Origin: JAWXUD01 sp044432945
GTDB taxonomy: Bacteria > Cyanobacteriota > Vampirovibrionia > Gastranaerophilales > Gastranaerophilaceae
Assembly: GCA_044432945.1 (NCBI GenBank)
Contig: JAWXUD010000023.1
Coordinates: 1 to 27,717, forward strand
Direction of reading: 5' to 3'
DNA length: 27,717 bases
A model generated the notes under the pieces. That model saw only the letters and a list, made by a program, of their open reading frames with translations. It searched no databases and was not told the origin of the DNA. The position numbers were made by a program, and so were the translations under genes. Below are positions 24,126-27,717 of the stretch, piece by piece (positions within the stretch are counted from its first letter, which is position 1; each line of letters begins with the position of its first letter).

Positions 24126-24491
24126 ATGGAAGAAATTCATTTAAGAAATTACGCATATTTTGGTGATGCTGTTTGGGAAATTTTTATAAGAAAACAAACA
24201 ATTTTGTTGACCGAGAATTCCAAGAAGCTTCATGAATTAACGACAGCCAAGGTTAAGATGGGGTTTCAGGCAGAGTTGTTAAAGTTTTTAGAGCCATATT
24301 TATCAGAAGCTGAACTTGAAATTGCAAGACGTGGGCGAAATTTGTCAATACCAATGAATAGGCGACAAAATCAAGGTGAGTATAGACTGGCAACGGCTTT
24401 TGAAACATTAATTGGTTGGTGGTATTTGAACGATATTAACCGATATAATGAAATTATTGATGTTTTACAAACGCAAATAAATTTTAATTAG
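24126..24491 (+). CDS. mrnC: mini-ribonuclease III
   Basis: Mini-RNase III is a homodimeric RNase III catalytic domain without a double-strand RNA-binding domain; in Bacillus it matures 23S rRNA. The 121-residue protein shows Y-F-G-D-A-V-W-E (D14 catalytic), A-R-R-G-R-N, and Y-R-L-A-T-A-F-E-T-L-I-G-W-W-Y (E94 catalytic). The family is typical of Firmicutes and Cyanobacteria, which helps place the organism. It lies 31 bp before recJ, probably in the same operon. No Shine-Dalgarno is present. Confidence 0.95.
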   Translation: MEEIHLRNYAYFGDAVWEIFIRKQTILLTENSKKLHELTTAKVKMGFQAELLKFLEPYLSEAELEIARRGRNLSIPMNRRQNQGEYRLATAFETLIGWWYLNDINRYNEIIDVLQTQINFN

Positions 24492-24522
24492 CGTAGCGAT
24501 GTTATAAATTAGGGATTGAGTT

Positions 24523-26871
24523 ATGAAAGAATGGAAATATAATAAATATGAGGGGGGCGAAAGCTCACTTATTAAAAGACTTTTAGCATTACGAGGCGTT
24601 ATTAAAGAGGAAGAGGTTGAGGAGTTTTTGAACCCTTTAGGTATGAAATTAACCTCTTATGATGCATTTTGTGATATGGCAAAAGCAGTTGAGCGTTTAG
24701 CTTTTGCTATAGAAAATGATGAGAAAATATTAATCCATGGTGATTTTGACGCTGACGGGGTTACTTCAACATCTGTTTTGTATAAAATGTTTAAGCATTT
24801 AGGTGCTAATGTGAACTATTTTATTCCTGATAGAGAAAAAGAAGGTCATGGATTTGACACTAAAGCTTTGGTAAAGCTTATGACGCAAATCAAGCCGAAG
24901 GTTGTTATAACTTGTGATTGCGGGATTAGTGATGTTGATGCGGTGAACTTTTTAAATAGTTTTAGAATCGATGTTATTATTACTGATCACCATGATGCAC
25001 CTGAGGTTTTGCCTAATGCGTTGGCCATAATAAACCCTAAAGCTCCAAATTCGCTAGATGAAAATCTTTCAGCTCGTCAGATAGAAAGCCTTTGTGCCTT
25101 GGCGGGTGTTGGGGTAGCTTATAAAGTGTCGCAAGCGTTGTTAGATAGATTTAACAAGCTCGATTATGCTATTGAATTGTTGCCTTATGTTGCAGTAGGG
25201 ACGGTTGCTGATATCGTACCATTGATTGGTGAAAATCGTTTTTTTGTAGCTCGTGGTTTGCAGTTGATTAGTTCTGGTAAGCATTATGGTCTTTCAAAAT
25301 TATTGGAGGACGCTGGTTATAAGGGTGATATTACATCTGAGCATATTGCTTTTGGTGTCGCACCAAGGATTAATGCTGCAGGGCGACTGGGGACGGTTGA
25401 AGATGCTTTGAAAGTTCTTATTTCAGATAACAAGCAAGAAATAGTGATGGCAATTCAGTCGTTGGCTGAGTTGAACAAGGTTCGACAAGAATTGTGTTCG
25501 CAAACTTTTGCCGAAGCGACTGCGATGTTAGAAGAGCAGGGGAATAATAATCCTGCGATTGTTTTGTTTAACCCTAATTGGCACGTTGGAATTGTCGGGA
25601 TTGTTGCTTCACAATTGGTAGAGGCTTATCACAAGCCTGCTTTTGTTATGACATATTCAGAGGAAACTAAGCAAATGAGATGTTCTGCTCGTAGTGTTGA
25701 GGGAATTGATTTGCACGAGGTTATCTCGTTGAACTCAGAAGGATTAGATGGGTTTGGCGGACACGCCATGGCGGCAGGGTTGTCGTTTACTACTGATAAA
25801 ATATCTTTTGATGAGGTTAAATCAAGGTTGAATTCGACAATAAAAGAGATGTTGAACGGGCGAATTTTAAAACCTTCTTTGAATATCGACTTGGTTGTCA
25901 GGGCTGATGAAATTGATTTGGATTTGATTGATGAGATTTCTAGACTAGAGCCATTTGGTGCTTGCAATCCTAGTCCAGTTTTTGTTATTAAAGATTTTGT
26001 GTTGAAAGATAAAATGCTTATGGGTGAAAATAAAAACCATTTGCGTTTGACTTGTGAGGCTAATTCGAAAGAGTTTAAGTGTATTCGTTGGAAAATGGGC
26101 GATGTGTCTTTGGTGAAAGGCGATACGCTTGATTTGGCTTTTCACCCACAAATTAATGAGTTTAACGGGAATACATCAATTCAGTTGATGATTGATGACA
26201 TTCATTCTGAGCATCTTGTTGAAGAAGAGGTGGTTGAGGGGGTTGTTAAAATAAAGACCTATGATCATCGTAAAAAGACTGATATTTTACCGTTAGTTGA
26301 TGATTTTGTGAAGAATTCAAAGCAAGATATTTTGATTTTAGCAGAGTCAAAGCCCGTTATTGAGATGTTAAAGCCGTTTAAAAATCTGGTTGAAAGAGTT
26401 GTTGGGGTTGATAGTTTGAGAAAATGCGAGGCATTAATGATTTTTGATTATCCTAGTGATAGGAGTGATTTTGATTTTATGTTAGAGGCTGTAGCTCCAA
26501 AATCAATTCATTTTATGAATTATGATATAAAATATTTTGATGAAAAGGACTTTTTAAAAACAACTTATAAAATGTTGAAATTTGCTTGTAATAACAACGC
26601 AGGTAAAGTTGAATTGAATAGGATTTCTAGTTATTGGGGGAAATCTTTTGGGGTTTTTGAACTCTTGTTTGAGATTTTTCAAGAGGTCAGTTTGATTAAT
26701 ATTTTAGAGCAAACAGAAAAGTATTTTGTATTGGAATTGACTGAAAATTTAGACTTAGGTTTGGTTTTGCATAATGCGAAATATCTAAAACTGTTAGATA
26801 TGATTGAGGAATGTGAAATGTTTCAAAAAAGTTTATTAGAAGATGATTTAGAGAGTTTGATGAACTCTTAG
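24523..26871 (+). CDS. recJ: single-stranded-DNA-specific exonuclease RecJ
   Basis: RecJ degrades single-stranded DNA 5' to 3' in recombination and mismatch or base-excision repair. The DHH domain has H-G-D-F-D-A-D-G (D74, D76, D78), C-D-C-G (131-134) and D-H-H (155-157). The DHHA1 domain has G-F-G-G-H-A-M-A-A-G near residue 410, and an OB-type region follows. At 782 residues it is of the long Bacillus-like type; the last 220 residues form a C-terminal extension not present in E. coli RecJ (577 residues). AGGGA lies about 8 nt before the ATG. No clear terminator is seen between it and the convergent gene ending at 26916. Confidence 0.95.
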   Translation: MKEWKYNKYEGGESSLIKRLLALRGVIKEEEVEEFLNPLGMKLTSYDAFCDMAKAVERLAFAIENDEKILIHGDFDADGVTSTSVLYKMFKHLGANVNYFIPDREKEGHGFDTKALVKLMTQIKPKVVITCDCGISDVDAVNFLNSFRIDVIITDHHDAPEVLPNALAIINPKAPNSLDENLSARQIESLCALAGVGVAYKVSQALLDRFNKLDYAIELLPYVAVGTVADIVPLIGENRFFVARGLQLISSGKHYGLSKLLEDAGYKGDITSEHIAFGVAPRINAAGRLGTVEDALKVLISDNKQEIVMAIQSLAELNKVRQELCSQTFAEATAMLEEQGNNNPAIVLFNPNWHVGIVGIVASQLVEAYHKPAFVMTYSEETKQMRCSARSVEGIDLHEVISLNSEGLDGFGGHAMAAGLSFTTDKISFDEVKSRLNSTIKEMLNGRILKPSLNIDLVVRADEIDLDLIDEISRLEPFGACNPSPVFVIKDFVLKDKMLMGENKNHLRLTCEANSKEFKCIRWKMGDVSLVKGDTLDLAFHPQINEFNGNTSIQLMIDDIHSEHLVEEEVVEGVVKIKTYDHRKKTDILPLVDDFVKNSKQDILILAESKPVIEMLKPFKNLVERVVGVDSLRKCEALMIFDYPSDRSDFDFMLEAVAPKSIHFMNYDIKYFDEKDFLKTTYKMLKFACNNNAGKVELNRISSYWGKSFGVFELLFEIFQEVSLINILEQTEKYFVLELTENLDLGLVLHNAKYLKLLDMIEECEMFQKSLLEDDLESLMNS

Positions 26872-26915
26872 GTTTGTTCTGTTTTTGAAAAATTATTTGG
26901 TGTTAGAAATTGATT

Positions 26916-27149
26916 TTATTTTTTTCTGACGAGTAAGTCATACCCTAAAATATCCATTACTTCCATTAATTCAGTAACCCTGAATGTATTGTTGCGAAGC
27001 TTATTTGCCATATTTTCTAAAGAATCACACTTGTTGTATTTATGATTGATTAAAACTTTTAATTGAGTCAATGTTTTGTTGTCTAATGTGGTGAGGATTT
27101 TAATCAAAGTTCTCAAATTCTCTTTATGTATGATATATTCATTTTTCAT
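26916..27149 (-). CDS. small helix-turn-helix-like protein
   Basis: The 77-residue protein is helical and basic at its ends. Residues about 43-72 (S-L-E-N-M-A-N-K-L-R-N-N-T-F, then L-M-E-V-M-D-I-L-G-Y) follow the spacing of the recognition half of small XRE-like helix-turn-helix proteins, in which S-x-x-x-L-x-x-K-L-x-x-x-x-F precedes a helix ending L-G. A DNA-binding role is therefore plausible but unproven. It is divergent from the prepilin gene, the only target in sight. There is no Shine-Dalgarno, and TATAAT lies 6 nt before the ATG. Confidence 0.65.
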   Translation of the reverse strand: MKNEYIIHKENLRTLIKILTTLDNKTLTQLKVLINHKYNKCDSLENMANKLRNNTFRVTELMEVMDILGYDLLVRKK

Positions 27150-27155
27150 TGTTTT

Positions 27156-27161
27156 ATTATA
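27156..27161 (-). promoter_or_regulatory. leaderless-type -10 element of the HTH gene
   Basis: Perfect TATAAT on the minus strand (27161-27156), then 6 nt to the ATG at 27149. The best -35 candidates at 16-18 bp are weak. Confidence 0.5.
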
Positions 27162-27174
27162 TCTAACAAATGAG

Positions 27175-27203
27175 TTGCAAATCTAATTAAATCATGGTAT
27201 AAA
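27175..27203 (+). promoter_or_regulatory. sigma-70 promoter of the prepilin gene
   Basis: TTGCAA (27175-27180), 17 bp, TATAAA (27198-27203), with TGG just before the -10 giving an extended -10. Initiation near 27210 leaves a leader of about 33 nt that contains AGGAAA before the ATG at 27243. It lies in the gap divergent to the HTH gene. Confidence 0.7.
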
Positions 27204-27242
27204 CTAATTAATCAGTTAGGAGCATGTGAAAGGAAATGATTT

Positions 27243-27717
27243 ATGAAAACGAACAAAAACCAACAAAAACAATGTGACGAAAACCCTTTATTAAATCGGG
27301 TTCAAGGTGGCAATCGCATTCCCCTCCGCTGGAACGCAAGCGAGCAGAGGCAGAAAGCGAAAACCACGCTTTTCGCACTGCCGTTTAATGCGAGTGAAGC
27401 AAGACGGGGTGGCAACGAAGTTGACGGGGTGGTTTCAATTGCGAAGCGTTCTGCGTTCACTCTAGCAGAAGTATTGATTACACTAGGCATAATCGGCGTA
27501 GTGGCTGCGATGACAATGCCAAATTTGATGAACAATTTGCAATCAGAAGCGTTGTCAAAAAAGAAATTACTATTTGATAGTCGACTAGAAGAAGCGATGA
27601 ATCAAATGAGATTTCATGAAAAACTTACTGGATATTCAACAACTGAAGATTTTGTTGATGAATTGAGTAAATATCTAAAAATAAATGAACGCTGTGACGT
27701 TGATGAGATTGAAAATT
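27243..27717 (+). CDS. prepilin-like protein with unusual long leader, 3' partial
   Basis: The frame is open from the ATG at 27243 to the window end. Residues 71-90 are a type IV pilin/pseudopilin N-terminal signature (A-F-T-L-A-E-V-L-I-T-L-G-I-I-G-V-V-A-A-M): F72 would be the methylated first residue, E76 the conserved Glu+5, and the helix mediates membrane insertion and assembly. The residue before the cut is Ala rather than the usual Gly. The leader is 71 residues, much longer than the usual 5-25, because of a GC-rich insertion. After the helix the protein is polar and charged, as in pilin heads. AGGAAA lies upstream of the ATG. It probably belongs to a type IV pilus or type II secretion-like system. 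Confidence 0.85.
   Translation, partial: MKTNKNQQKQCDENPLLNRVQGGNRIPLRWNASEQRQKAKTTLFALPFNASEARRGGNEVDGVVSIAKRSAFTLAEVLITLGIIGVVAAMTMPNLMNNLQSEALSKKKLLFDSRLEEAMNQMRFHEKLTGYSTTEDFVDELSKYLKINERCDVDEIEN
27297..27450 (+). repeat. GC-rich in-frame insertion within the prepilin leader
   Basis: Bases 27301-27420 contain 67 G or C in 120 (56%), against about 30% around. The segment has internal repeats: ACGGGGTGG at 27404-27412 and 27424-27432, GGTGGCAA at 27306-27313 and 27408-27415, and two related copies encoding N-A-S-E (residues 31-34 and 49-52). Boundaries are approximate. It looks like a dispersed repeat inserted without breaking the frame; transposon ends are not visible. Confidence 0.6.

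Noticed and set aside
26872..26915. Terminator between recJ and the HTH gene
   Set aside because: Only a TTTTTGAAAAA mini-hairpin is present, with no stable GC stem.
27302..27535. Minus-strand open frame over the prepilin start
   Set aside because: It is antisense to the conserved prepilin signature and lacks a ribosome site; its openness comes from the GC-rich insertion.

Overview
This is a roughly 30% GC chromosomal window from a bacterium with small intergenic gaps and strong hairpin terminators. The combination of mini-RNase III, an RNase E/G with a Zn-link and disordered tail, a fused TIGR03960-type radical SAM protein beside the RNase E/G gene, and a prepilin with the F-T-L-A-E-V-L-I-T-L-G-I-I-G core resembles gut Melainabacteria (Gastranaerophilales, non-photosynthetic relatives of Cyanobacteria). 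That placement is inferred from gene content only; a Firmicute-like lineage is the main alternative.

Layout. 1-1316: 3' part of a large Thr-Gly-Glu repeat protein with an EF-hand-like loop and a HELTH metallopeptidase motif; its 5' end lies outside the window. 1427-4029 (minus): gmk, coaBC, a Nif3-family gene and tRNA-Gln(UUG). 4044-5207: a soluble orphan histidine kinase, divergent from gmk with only 14 bp between the start codons. 5298-7601 (minus): DEDDh exonuclease plus an OPA-family sugar-phosphate-type transporter. 7692-8015: thioredoxin. 8196-12698: a 1500-residue acidic protein with three related ~210-residue modules, TGE-rich linkers, a coiled coil and a hydrophobic C-terminal domain, preceded by a near-perfect sigma-28-type promoter. 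12786-17912: small unknown protein, radical SAM/DUF2344 protein, RNase E/G and a small membrane protein. 17924-18841 (minus): ketopantoate reductase. 18960-19739: HD-GYP protein. 19778-21911: Na+/alanine-type symporter and a family-4 uracil-DNA glycosylase lacking two of the four Fe-S cysteines. 22164-26871: S41 protease, Spy/CpxP-like secreted protein (minus), mini-RNase III and RecJ. 26916-27149 (minus): small HTH-like protein. 27243-end: start of a prepilin-like protein whose leader is an unusual 71-residue, GC-rich insertion.

How parts may work together. Most genes are housekeeping: CoA synthesis (coaBC, panE), RNA processing (rne/rng, mrnC), DNA repair (recJ, UDG, exonuclease) and envelope quality control (ctpA, Spy-like). 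The accessory signal lies in the two TGE-repeat proteins and the prepilin. The giant protein has no Sec signal but has membrane-active-looking segments and a flagellar-type promoter, which suggests a surface or exported system co-regulated with motility (inference). A second theme is leaderless transcription: six genes without a Shine-Dalgarno sequence (gmk, the kinase, panE, the symporter, mrnC, the HTH gene) have a -10-like hexamer exactly 6-7 nt before the ATG.
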